Positions 34,081-43,610 of a stretch of DNA of 64,000 nt are shown one piece after another. Each line of letters opens with the position of its first letter. The first letter of the stretch is position 1. The notes under the pieces were generated by a model. It made no database searches. It saw only the letters and a list, made by a program, of their open reading frames with translations, and was not told the origin of the DNA. The DNA lies in contig JAVMKO010000002.1 of NCBI GenBank assembly GCA_032164245.1, forward strand, positions 87,720,340 through 87,784,339. Direction: 5' to 3'. Source of the stretch: Sternotherus odoratus. Lineage: Eukaryota > Chordata > Testudines > Kinosternidae. Both the position numbers and the translations under genes were made by a program.

Positions 34081-36469
34081 GCAAGAGAGGGGAGCTAAAC
34101 CCATTTTAAAAAAAAACAGAAAAGAACCCTAGACTAAATTCTGAGATTGCACCTCTTTATATTTCAAAAGGCTATTGAACAGTCTATACTTCAAACTACC
34201 CTTTATATCATGTACATGTATAAAAGAGTCTGGTTCTGGGATCCTCAGCCAAGAGACTGAAAGCTGTGCCATTAAGCGACATGGGAGCCTGAAGCTGATT
34301 GTGGCCTCTCAGTGCTACCATCATACTAATTAATAATAATGAAAAGATTATAATAATGGGGCAGGTAAAAGTAAAAATAACTAATAATGGAATCTCTAAT
34401 GCAAAAAAAAAATCACACCTACTGCCAAAATAAATCACATTTTCTTTGGTTTTTATAGTGAAACATGTTGACCTCATATATTTTTTTCAGTTGTAAAACA
34501 GTTGCAAAACTGGAAGGAGATCAGTCACATTTTGCCCTCATCCAAATTCTTGTGACTACATACAAATCTCGGATGCCACATTCAGAGCTTTGCAAAGCAA
34601 AAAGTTAGTGATTTCACACAGCTCCAGGGAAAGTAAGGGAAAAAAATGTAAAGCTCCTGGTGGAAGAGAAAGAAACTTGCTTCTGCTTCTACCCTCCACC
34701 CCATCTCGGAGATGAGTGGTCAAGGAAAATGTTACTTGCCAAAGTCTAGTCAATTTCTGCCATAAAGGCATAAGCAGGGGAGGAATTATGTATATTATAG
34801 CATACATAATAGGTGAGTATTGTCCTGTCAGTTTGGGGAGGTGTAGGTAGCATGTACAATATGCCCTTCTCAATACATCTCAGGCTAAAAAAATAATTAT
34901 ATCTGCAGCATAGCTGTGTGATTTAAACTCTCTAATGCCTGTAAAATATGCTGACCATTCAAAAACAGAACCTACTTTTCTATTACAACTTTCCACTCTA
35001 GTGATACGTTTATCTGTGTATTTTGCCAGTCCGTTGCATGATATGGGAACATACATATGAGCTATATATTTTATCAGCCAGTCTAAGCTTAGAATGATTC
35101 TGTTTATCCAGCTTGTGGGAATTCCTGTCAGAGGAGGAGCCATCATAGTAATCAGAGGCACATCCCGTAGCCTGGGAAAGAAATTTCATCTCTCACATGC
35201 TTTTCACTTCAATTTCATCAATACATTTGACATCAGGAAATGAAGTTTATTGAACCTCTGTATTCATCCTCTGAAAAGCCACTCCCCATGTCAAAGCAAT
35301 AAGTCAAACGGAGACAATTTCAAAAGATTCCTCACCGGTATTGCAATTGTTCTTGAAAGGTGAAAAATCCTAATCTACTTTACTAAAGTGCTCCACAGAT
35401 CTTTTTTATCTTCTTTTTTTTAATCTGTAAAATTAAAATAACAAAAAGAAAAGACAAGTGACTTGTCTTTTTCAGGGAGGAAAAAGGATCAGATCTTGGT
35501 TATACTCCTGGCCTTACATTTTGGATTTCCTTTTTCTGAAAAGGGGGAGAGGGGGAATAAAAAGATATCCAGTGACGTTTGCATGTTTTTTTTCTACTAT
35601 TACAAAGACAAAGGTCCAATTTTTGCCATCAGTTATTCCTCCACCCACTGACTGACTTGAAGAGAAGTGGATATTGACTTCAGTAAGTTGTACAAGAGAA
35701 TCTGGCCCAGCTTGTCAAAGCTATAGACACTTAAAAACTCAAAAGATGTTTACTAAAAATCAGCTTGTCAACATGCACATCAAGAGCCAAACTCTGATAC
35801 CATGAGTCATGTTGATTGACACTTCACTCTACTAGTAGTTTCAGTGGGTCTGATATTTCATTGCTTTGAAAGCAGTCATTTATGCCTGTACAAAACAGGT
35901 GTAAAATGCTACCACTGGTGTAAATGAGTGGGTAATTCTGATTGTTTAATGCTTTGCACCCACTTCATGCTAATTTTACTCAGGCACAAATTCTTGCATA
36001 ATATGCAAGGTTGTGAAGACCCTGGTCCAAAGAGCCCAGCAGTAAAGTGCTTCTCAGTGTGAGTAAGGATATCAGAACAGGGAGGAATTTTGCATCTGAA
36101 GGGTGTCATTTGAATTTATATTTACATAAACCGTGCCACCTTCATACCACCCAAACAAACTGAGGCAAGGGTTCAGCTGCAGATATTCAGCTGAGACTGA
36201 AACTTAGCTTATGAAAACCTCCTCATGGAAGCTGGTGTGCTGTACCGGCTGTATAGCATGCTAATAGAATACAACTGAGATCCAAGATTTGTGCATTAAT
36301 ATTCATACAGTTGAATTAATTCTAGCCCAGCTGACCCCAAGCTGCATAGATCAGTCAGACCACCTGAGCAGTGTACAGTGGGATGGTAGTGGGAGGACTC
36401 CTTGCACCGTGAGGCTAGTAGGCCAGTGATTTCCATCTACATTGATACTGCTCTCTGCATGACACTTGC
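34081..36469. other. AT-rich DNA, no gene seen
   Basis: No recognisable exon, RNA gene or transposon. The frames at 34208-34477, 34556-34873 and 34880-35161 (minus) are unremarkable. Confidence 0.5.
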
Positions 36470-36471
36470 TA

Positions 36472-36594
36472 GGGTGACCAGACAGCAAGTGTGAAAAACC
36501 AGGACGGAGGTTGGGGGCTAATAGGTGCCTATTGTAAGAAAAAGCTCCAAATATCGGGACTGTCCCTATAAAATCGAGACATCTAGTTACCCTA
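36472..36594. mobile_element. hAT MITE (TAGGGTGACC...)
   Basis: Ends TAGGGTGACCAGA and TCTAGTTACCCTA are inverted. The interior holds 'caagtgtgaaaaacc', 'ggtgcctattgtaagaaaaa' and 'tatcgggactgtccct', a well-represented small MITE type in turtles. Flanks ACACTTGC and GCACTTGC match at 7 of 8, an aged 8-bp duplication. Its 'gggactgtccc' subterminal motif is shared with the larger elements at 27780-29651 and 36941-37836, suggesting a common transposase (inference). Confidence 0.85.
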
Positions 36595-36891
36595 GCACTT
36601 GCTCAAAGCCAGTGTAATCCAAATATTGGCTATAACGCTTGTGTAAAATTGGGAGGAAATTTCTGTGAACATGGTGTATTCCTAGTGTGCACATTTCTCA
36701 AGTGTAGAAAAGGCCAGAGATTAAAGAGAGATGTGATCCACTGATCAGTAGGCTGGCATATATTGCTGGAACAATGCATGATTTTGGTGAGCCTCAAACA
36801 ATTTAATATCAAACCAGATTAATAGTTAGAAGCAGGAACACATACACACTTCTAAATGCTTGTGGGATAGAATCATTTCTGTAGCTGTATC
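36595..36891. other. AT-rich DNA, no gene seen
   Basis: Nothing recognisable in the ~300 bp between the hAT MITE and the Harbinger left end. Confidence 0.5.
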
Positions 36892-36940
36892 TTAGGCCCT
36901 GTCTTCACTACCACTTTAATTCGATGTTAACGACGTTAGG

Positions 36941-37836
36941 TAGGCTGACCATATTTCCTTTAGACAAAAACGGGACATTGGGATGGCAAAAACGGGACGG
37001 GGGGGGCATGGCCCCACCTGGGCCCCCCAGCGCTGGGCGGGGGAAGGAAGAGGAGGGTCGGGGGGGTGGATGGAGGAATAAGCAGAACAGGGATGGGGGA
37101 TGAAGAGGATGGAGGGAGAGAGAGAAGGGGGGATGAGGGATGAAGAGGATGGAGGGTGAGAGAGAAGGGGGGATGAGGGATGAAGAGGATGGAGGGGACG
37201 GAGGGAGAGAAGGCACAAAGGTGAGAAGGGAGAGGATGGATGGATGAGAGAAGAGATGGGGGTAGGGAGCAGGGGGGATGGAGGAGGCAAGGGACAGCGA
37301 GAAGGAGGGATGGAGAGAAGGGAGATGGAAGAGGAGGCAGTGGACGGAGGGAGAGAGAGAAGGGAGGAAGGGAGGGATGGAGAAGGGAGATAGAGAAGGA
37401 AGAGAGGGATGGAGGGATAGAGAGAAGGGAGGAAGGAAGGGATGGAGAAGGGGATAGAGAGAAGGGATGGAGGGAGCGAGAGGAGGCAGTGGACGGAGGG
37501 AGAGAGCAGGGAGGAAGGGAGGGATGGAGAAGGGGGATGGAGAGAAGGGAGGGATGGAGAGAAGGAGGAGAGGAGGAATAGAGAGGAGGAGGCGGCAGCG
37601 GGCGGCGAGCTGGAGAAGGCGGCAGATCGGAGCTGTCCGGAGCCGCAGCCGGGGGCCGAGCGCGCCGGTGGCGGCGGCGGCGGCGGCGGGGGGGGGGGAC
37701 GTTTTATGAGTCCTGTTTTATGAGTCCTGCCCCAAAAACGGGACCAAATTGATATTTTGGACAAAAAGACGGGACGGTTAAAAAACATTAAAAAAACGGG
37801 ACTGTCCCATTCAAAACGGGACGTATGGTCAGCCTA
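36941..37836. mobile_element. hAT-like non-autonomous element nested in the Harbinger left end
   Basis: Ends TAGGCTGACCATA and TATGGTCAGCCTA are the same as at 27780-29651. The 8-bp duplication ACGTTAGG is perfect (36933-36940 and 37837-37844). The interior is the same GA-rich sequence followed by a GC-rich block, but it has only one copy of the module that is expanded in the other element. It sits 46 bp inside the Harbinger left terminus, so it inserted after the Harbinger did. Frames on either strand are low complexity. Confidence 0.94.
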
Positions 37837-38815
37837 ACGTTAGGTCGAATTAAACGTGTACCTGTCTTCACATACATGCCCTTAACGTCGATGTAAAGGG
37901 CCCTCAAGATCGATCTTGGAACTCCAGCCTGACGAGAGAAATAAGGCTAATCTCGACATTCCAAGCTCGACCGTGGGCTAGTGAAGACGGAACCTGACAT
38001 TAATAGCCTCCAGAGGCTGTCCCACAATGCTCCATTCTGACCGCTCTGGACTGCCTCACTGCTCCACTGTGACCGCTCTGCACTGCACTCTGAACTCGCT
38101 GCTCTGGCCAGGTAGATAAGACCCGGGAACATTTGAATACCATTTCCTGTTTGGTCAGCGTGGCCAGCTCACCTGAACAGCTCAGTCGCCATTCAGAGCA
38201 ATCAGCAGCACTAGCCGCCATGCAGAGCTCAGCGTCACAAGACTCCATGCAGAGCTCATCTACCCTGGAGACCAGCCAGAGGAAAAGAGCTCCAGCATGG
38301 TCCACTCGAGAGGTGCTGGATCTCATCGCTATCTGGGGAGAGGAATCCGTGATGTTGGAACTCCGCAACAACAAACGGAATGCCAACACCTATGGAAGAG
38401 TCTCCAAGGCCATGCTAGAAAGGGGCCACAACAGGGACACCACACAGTGCCGCGTGAAAATTAAGGAGCTGAGGCAATCGTTCCAGAAAGCCAAAGAGGC
38501 AAACGGATGATCGGGGGGCGCGCCACGGACATGCAGGTTCTACAATGAACTAAATGCGATAATGGGGGGCGCCCCCACCACCATCGCGCCGGTCTGCGTG
38601 GACTCCACAGATGGGATAATCGTCAGGGAGGAGACTGATTCCGAGGAGGACGACCATGAGGAAGAGGAACATCTCACGGAGCAGCAGGAGCCCAGCGTTC
38701 CCAGAGAGCCAGGAGCTGTTTGTCACCCTGGACCCAGTACCCTCCCAAGCCTCCCAGAGGGGTAAGTGTTTCTTTTTTAAGGGATTACATGACGCGTGAT
38801 TTTGTAAAGGAAGCA

Positions 38816-38821
38816 TTTATT
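38816..38821 (-). promoter_or_regulatory. Poly(A) signal for the antisense ORF
   Basis: AATAAA on the minus strand, about 52 nt downstream of the stop codon of the 38873-39163 ORF. This spacing is normal for a 3' UTR. Confidence 0.55.
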
Positions 38822-38872
38822 AATGAGTAACTTGCCCTAAGGACTTAGCGTGCTTTCATTGCTAGTCAATTT

Positions 38873-39163
38873 CTACTCAAAGAGTTTGTCAATATACTCC
38901 TGGATTGACCATAAGTCCTCCACGGATATTTCAAGGAAGGTATCCAGGAGGTAGCGATGAATCCAGCGCAGCAGATTTCTGGGGAGAGCCGCCTTATGTG
39001 GTCCCCCGTGATAGGAGACCATCCCATGCCACGAAACTAGTAAGTTGTCTGGTATCATTGAGCAGGCTAGCATTGCGGCGTATGGACCAGGACTTTGCAT
39101 GGAGTCAAGGAGCATGCGCTCTCTCTCTCTCCGAGAAATTCTCAGCAAAGTGATGTCACTCAT
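38873..39163 (-). CDS. Uncharacterised antisense ORF in the intron of the Harbinger partner gene
   Basis: A 96-codon frame with balanced, non-repetitive composition and no known domain that I recognise. It is basic near the N-terminus (RISRRERERML) and helix-prone and aromatic toward the C-terminus (LLRWIHRYLLD, EDLWSIQEYIDKLFE). The start context 'gcaaccATGa' is good. It may be only the last exon of a longer gene. An AG acceptor lies at 39170-39171 on the minus strand, and a possible upstream exon ending 39567 with ATG|GTAAGT joins in the same frame (EHLRHICVPQPKTASEITVQ upstream). That exon has an in-frame TAG at 39651-39653, another CpG-free but single-base lesion. A poly(A) signal follows at 38816. 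It lies wholly inside the intron of the plus-strand gene. Function is unknown. Confidence 0.6.
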   Translation of the reverse strand: MSDITLLRISRRERERMLLDSMQSPGPYAAMLACSMIPDNLLVSWHGMVSYHGGPHKAALPRNLLRWIHRYLLDTFLEISVEDLWSIQEYIDKLFE

Positions 39164-39261
39164 GGTTGCCTGTTTGAGATACGGACTGCAATTAGTTGGG
39201 AGATAAAGATTCCCAGCTGCAGAGTACTCGTTTCTACTGAGGGCCGACCAACCTTCCCCCC

Positions 39262-39425
39262 CCCCCTCCAGCCGTTAGCGGTAGCTAGCAGGGACTCTGA
39301 GCAGTCTGCAAGTGGTTGCTGGAACCGCTTCAGATCCAACGCGTAACCAACCCCACCCCCACCCCCCAAGCCCGTAGCGGTAGCTGCCAGGGACTCTGAG
39401 CAGTCTGCAAGCGGTCTGAAGAGCC
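39262..39425. repeat. Two-copy ~97-bp tandem repeat inside Harbinger
   Basis: 'cagggactctgagcagtctg' occurs at 39288-39307 and 39388-39407, each preceded by a C run and 'gtagcggtagct'. It lies between the two putative exons of the antisense gene, in its intron. Confidence 0.85.
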
Positions 39426-39566
39426 CCAAAAAGACCTTAGCTAGCCCTTAGCGACAGATTTTTTGCCATTTGCTTTGCAGTTTGCGGTTTCAGTGGGAGC
39501 CAGCCACGCGGTGGGGGGAAGGGGGCGGGGTTACTCTACAGTATGCAAGCGCCACTTTTAACTTAC

Positions 39567-39650
39567 CATGGCCGGCTGCACGGTGATTTCAGAAGCCGTC
39601 TTGGGCTGAGGCACGCATATGTGTCTGAGATGCTCTGACTTTTCTGTGAG
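39567..39650 (-). other. Putative upstream exon of the antisense Harbinger ORF
   Basis: On the minus strand an open stretch encodes HICVPQPKTASEITVQPAM and ends at a consensus donor ATG|GTAAGT (39566-39561). Splicing to the acceptor at 39170 keeps the frame into the 38873-39163 ORF. It is closed upstream by TAG at 39651-39653, so the true 5' end is unknown. This is inferred from splice signals only. Confidence 0.45.
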
Positions 39651-40511
39651 CTATTCAGTCACTTTTAGGTGTAGAACATGACCTTGTACAAAAATCATAT
39701 CAGGCCTCTGAATACTGAGGTTGCAATTGGCATACCGGTAGTACTCCCATTGTGTACCATCCGAGACTGCATCTGCCTCCCAACCTTGAATGTATCTGTC
39801 TCATAACTTTCAAACTTTCTTTTCCCACATTCGCCCACAGATGAACAATTATCTCTGAATCCCCTGGCCTGCTCCTCCCGCCGTGCACCGCAGATAAGAA
39901 AGCGTAAAAAGAAAACGTGAACGCGCGATGAGATGTTCAGTGAACTCGTGGAGAACTCACGCGCTGAGGCAGCCCGCCAGACGGATTGGAGGGAAAGAAT
40001 GATAGAGGCAAGGGATCGAGAGATACAGGCAAGGGATCGAGAGAGAGAGGCAAGGAATCGAGAGAGGCAGGAACGGAGAGCCGCTGCAGAAAAGTGGGAA
40101 GAGCGTGAGGAAAGACACATGGATGCTTTGCTCCGCATAATGGAGGACCAGAGCGACATGCTGCGATCTCTGGTGGAGCTGCAGCATGCCCAAAGACCAC
40201 CTCTGCAGCCCCTGTGTAACCACCTCCCCCCCTCCCCAACTCCCATAGCTTCCCCACCCAGACGCGGGGTGAGAACACGGGGGGGCAAGCTCCGTGGGCC
40301 GCTCCACTCTACCCCCACAAGCCAGCAGAAGCAGCAGCAGCAGCAGGCTGACGTTCTAGGAAAATTTTTAAAAGCTGCTGTGTCTTGGCCACCCCTCCTC
40401 TCCCCCCTTGCCACCCCTCCCTCCTCTGTCCGCTCCTCCCCCACTGCGACTGCCAGTTTCCCTCCAGGATACCAGGACAGTGATCCCCTGTATTTTTATT
40501 TCCGATGAACC

Positions 40512-40517
40512 AATAAA
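40512..40517 (+). promoter_or_regulatory. Poly(A) signal of the Myb/SANT-like gene
   Basis: AATAAA four nucleotides after the stop codon of the plus-strand gene (40506-40508). Confidence 0.75.
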
Positions 40518-40543
40518 GGAACCATGATTTTTCAAACAGTGAT

Positions 40544-40549
40544 TTTATT
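40544..40549 (-). promoter_or_regulatory. Poly(A) signal of the transposase gene
   Basis: AATAAA on the minus strand, about 100 nt past the transposase stop. It faces the plus-strand signal at 40512-40517, so the two transcripts' 3' ends abut or overlap. Confidence 0.75.
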
Positions 40550-40650
40550 TCCTCTGCAAGCATGGGGAGGGGGGAGGGAAAGCATGGGGAGGGGGGAGGG
40601 AAAGAGGGTTCAAGGGCAGCAGGCTTAGAGCACAGCAAGGGAGCAGATTC

Positions 40651-41992
40651 TCAAACGCCATCTCGGCCACTCATAAAACTGTCTTTCAAGGTGTCCCTGA
40701 GGCGCAGGGCCTCACGGTGTGCTCTTCTACTTTCCCTGCTGTGTGGCTGCTCATAAGTAGCAGAAAGTAAATTTGCCTCTGCCTCCCAGCCCGCCATAAA
40801 CGTTTCCCCCTTGCTCTCACAGATATTGTGGAGCACAGAGCAAGCAGCAATAACAATGGGGATATTTCTCTCGCTGATGTCTGAGCGAATCAGTAAGGAA
40901 CGCCATCTCCCCTTCAGACAGCCAAATGCACACTCTACGGCCATTCTGCACTTGCTCAGCCTGTAGTTGAACAGCTCCTGACCCCTGTCCAGGGCTCCTG
41001 TGTAGGGCTTCATAAGCCAGGGCATTAGGGGGTAGGCTGGGTCCCCAATGATCACGATCGGCATTTCGACACCCCCCCCCCCCCACGGAAATTTTCTGGT
41101 CGGGGAAGAAAGTGCCTTGCTGCAACTGTCTAAAAACCCTAGAGTTCCTGAACACTCGAGCGTCATGAAGCTTTCCCAGCCACCCCACGTACAGGTCGGT
41201 GAAACGTCCCTTGTGGTCAACCACTGCTTGCATGACCATTGAGTAATATCCCTTCCGGTTTCTGTACTCGGCGGCCTCGTGGTCCGGTGCCAGGATAGGG
41301 ATATGAGTCCCATCTATAGCCCCACCACAGTTAGGGAATCCCATGGCGGCAAAGCCATCTATTGTGGCTTGCAGGTTTCTGAGGTTTATAACCCGGTGTA
41401 GCAGCCGCTCTACGATTGCCCTGCTTACTTGCATCCCAGCAAAGCCCACTGTAGACCTACCCACCCCAAACTGATTCGCCACTGACCGGTAGCTGTCTGG
41501 CGTTGCAAGCTTCCAGAGGGCTATCGCCACTCGCTTCTCCACTGTAAGGGCCGCTCTCATTTTGGTATTCCTGCGCCAGAGGGCCGGGGACAGCAAGTCA
41601 CAAAGTTCCATGAAGGTGCCCTTTCGCATGCGGAAGTTTCTGAGCCACTGGGAGTCATTCCAGACCCGCAGCACTATGCGGTCCCACCAGTCCGTGCTTG
41701 TTTCCCTGGCCCAGAATCGGCGTTCGATGGCATGAGCCTGCCCCATTGCCACCAAATTTGACAGATTGTCAGTCGCCCTACTTCCAAAACCGTCAGTGTC
41801 CCTGTCGTCCCCGCTGTGCACGTCCTTGTCCATCTCCTCCTCCTCCTCCTCCTCACTGTCGTCGGGTTCCAGAAAGCGCAGTTCTCCCCGGATCGCATTC
41901 CTCCTCTGCAGACGGTGCAGCATGAACTCCGCAACCATGATCGAGGTCTTCACAACGGCCATTACTGTTTCCGTGGTGTCAGCGGGCTCCAT
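40651..41992 (-). pseudogene. PIF/Harbinger transposase (HARBI1-type DDE nuclease), one frame slip
   Basis: Cuts and rejoins DNA to move Harbinger elements, acting with the Myb/SANT-like partner (family knowledge). The start at 41992 has context 'caagcATGg'. An acidic N-terminal region (DDSEEEEEEEMDKD, residues 44-57) is followed by a helix-turn-helix-like SYRSVANQFGVGRSTVG (167-183). The DDE fold follows: D227 in GGAIDGTHIPI, the conserved GWLGKLHDARVF around D277, D about 317 in IIGDPAYPL, and E about 353 in RMAVECAFGCLKGRW. The frame changes in a 13-base C run (41072-41084), one base longer than the reading frame needs. After it the protein continues normally to 40651, about 445 residues in all, the usual family length. 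The slip may be a real mutation or a homopolymer sequencing error. Confidence 0.94.
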
Positions 41993-42039
41993 GCTTGCAG
42001 TGCTATGGCGTTAGCACGGCGCGGAGAAAGGGCGCGAAT

Positions 42040-42205
42040 TATGGGATGCCTACCCACAGTGCACCGCTCGTAATGGGGGTCGGCGGCGCGGAAAAAGGGC
42101 GCGAAACTTGGAAATGCCTACCCATAGTGCAGCACTCGAAATGGTGCCTGCTGGGGGATCAGGGAACTGTGGGATAGGTACCCAGAGTGCAACGCTCGTC
42201 ATGTC
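42040..42205. repeat. Subterminal tandem repeats at the Harbinger right end
   Basis: A module like 'cctacccacagtgcaccgctcg' appears three times (about 42048, 42117 and 42178) at 61-69-bp spacing. Two copies are preceded by 'gcgcggaaaaagggcgcgaa'-type sequence. They lie between the transposase start and the terminus. They could be transposase/partner binding sites or promoter elements (inference). Confidence 0.75.
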
Positions 42206-42464
42206 GACGCTTGCAAAAGTTTTGCGGACAGACACTGTCGACTTGCTGTGCTTTGCTGTGCCTAGTGAAGACACACAATATCGACTGCATACAGTCGCGT
42301 TCACAACATCGAAATAAAGGAAATCGAACTACTGCTGTAGTGAAGACATACCCTTATACTGCTGGAAGGATTAAAACTGAAACTATTTCCTTTAGAAACC
42401 CCATCGTACAAAGTTTGCTTCTTCCTTTCCCCCGAGTTTGATAAACGGAGTGTCAGCACTCATA

Positions 42465-42684
42465 CCAGACAGGTCTACACTGAAATTAAAAACCTACCAC
42501 TGGCCCAAACCAACTAACTCAGGCTTGCTGGGCACGGCTAAGGGGCTGTTTAATTGTGGTGTAGGCTTTTGGGCGTGGGCTGAAACCTGGGTTCTTGAGC
42601 CCTTAGCCCAAGCCCCGTGAGCCTGAGTCAACTGGCATGGGCGAGCCACAGGTGTCTAATTGCAGTGTTGATGCAGGTTATGCC
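42465..42684. mobile_element. Harbinger-type MITE adjacent to the Harbinger right end
   Basis: Left end 'acaggtctacactgaaatta' and right end 'taattgcagtgttgatgcag' are inverted relatives. The interior words 'gctaaggggctgtttaattg' and 'cccgtgagcctgagtcaact' match a MITE type I know as frequent in turtles. The target duplication is not clear. Confidence 0.65.
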
Positions 42685-43070
42685 TAAAGTTTGCAATACA
42701 CACTGTATAGCATGTAACATCACCTGCAGTGTTCATGTAGCCCTGCAATATCAGGTGCAACAGTGCATGGTAAAGAGGTTTCAGCCCTGACTCTAAGTTT
42801 CCTGACTTCTGTTGGTTGAATCCATATATTTAATGCCAATTTGGGGGAGGGGAGGGTGCAGTTTGGGGATTTTTTTTTTGCGGCATTAATATCGATTATG
42901 TTTCCCTCCTGATTACAGGGTAATGAGTAATATTTCAGTCATTTATATTCTAAATGTCGTGTGTTCATGAAATGAGTGCACTCTGACTGCTACATAAATT
43001 TCCTTTTTAGGCTTTCATTTGGTCAGATTCACAAAAGCTTAATGTCAGATTATTATTTCTGGCATTCAGT

Positions 43071-43567
43071 CATCAGCAAATAACATTTTACCTTGAGAGA
43101 TGCGATTCTAAGATACTAAACACCAGAAATAATTGATCATCATGACATTCCTTTGTGAATTTCAACTTTCATGTTGTTCTTTTAACAACACATTTAGTCA
43201 GTTACATGTACCAATTGCTATGTTACATAAAAACAGTGCTGCTGGTGCTATTGTGTTTTTCAATAGAAGGTTCAGTCTCAATGCCCTTTGTGGGACAAAG
43301 CCAGTATATTTGCACTTTAGGTGCTACTGTAGTTTTCAGACCATAACTTGCAATATTTAGGTGGGGTCTCAATTGTCAATGCCTTTTCTTTTGTCATTCA
43401 GCACATCAAATATGTCCTCCTCGTACCCATCAGCAAATAACATTTTACCTTGAGATGCGATTCTAAGATACTAAACACCAGAAATAATTGATCATCATGA
43501 CATTCCTTTGTGAATTTCAACTTTCATGTTGTTCTTTTAACAACACATTTAGTCAGTTACATGTACC
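43071..43567 (+). repeat. 142/140-bp direct duplication
   Basis: 43071-43212 and 43428-43567 are the same sequence (starting 'catcagcaaataacatttta', ending 'cagttacatgtacc') except for a 2-bp indel in 'gagaga'/'gaga'. The spacer is 215 bp. The second copy runs straight into a TA-rich tract (43568-43610). The near identity shows a recent segmental or tandem duplication with a retained spacer. Both copies produce the same short frame (IIMTFLCEFQLSCCSFNNTF), which I do not regard as coding. Confidence 0.95.
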
Positions 43568-43610
43568 TATATATATATATTCCCATATATATCCCCAATA
43601 TATATCTAGT

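Larger units (their letters stand above)
38220..40508 (+). pseudogene. Harbinger Myb/SANT-like DNA-binding partner gene, two exons, inactivated
   Basis: The second protein of PIF/Harbinger elements, which binds the transposon ends and helps bring the transposase into the nucleus (family knowledge). The start at 38220 has a strong context (gccgccATGc). Residues about 24-96 form a Myb/SANT-like trihelix with W27 and W40 (KRAPAWSTREVLDLIAIWG), ending in CRVKIKELRQSFQKAKEANG. Exon 1 runs to 38761 (donor G|GTAAGT). Exon 2 starts at 39841 after 'ttcgcccacag' and encodes a basic stretch and a coiled coil rich in RDRE repeats, then a Pro-rich tail. Lesions: TGA at 38508-38510, an inferred 1-nt slip near 38690-38710 (needed to join the splice phase), and TGA at 39918-39920. 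Both stops look like CGA-to-TGA decay. AATAAA follows at 40512. Confidence 0.9.
36895..42354. mobile_element. PIF/Harbinger DNA transposon, near-complete, three ORFs
   Basis: The left end GGCCCTGTCTTCACTAC and right end GTAGTGAAGACATACCC are inverted and flanked by TTA on both sides (36892-36894 and 42355-42357), the standard 3-bp Harbinger duplication. Total length is 5460 bp, including a nested 896-bp hAT-like insert and its extra 8-bp duplication. Both Harbinger partners are present: the DDE transposase (minus) and a Myb/SANT-like protein (plus), plus an antisense ORF in the partner's intron. Subterminal AGTGAAGAC-type motifs recur inside both ends. Genes carry few lesions, so the copy is moderately young, but it is not intact. 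Confidence 0.95.

Noticed and set aside
36916..37788. 290-codon open frame, minus strand, Pro/Ser-rich
   Set aside because: Runs end to end through the polypurine strand of the second hAT-like element. Low complexity, with no protein features.
39695..40444. 249-codon frame, minus strand
   Set aside because: Antisense shadow of exon 2 of the Harbinger partner gene. The plus-strand coiled coil explains the open frame.
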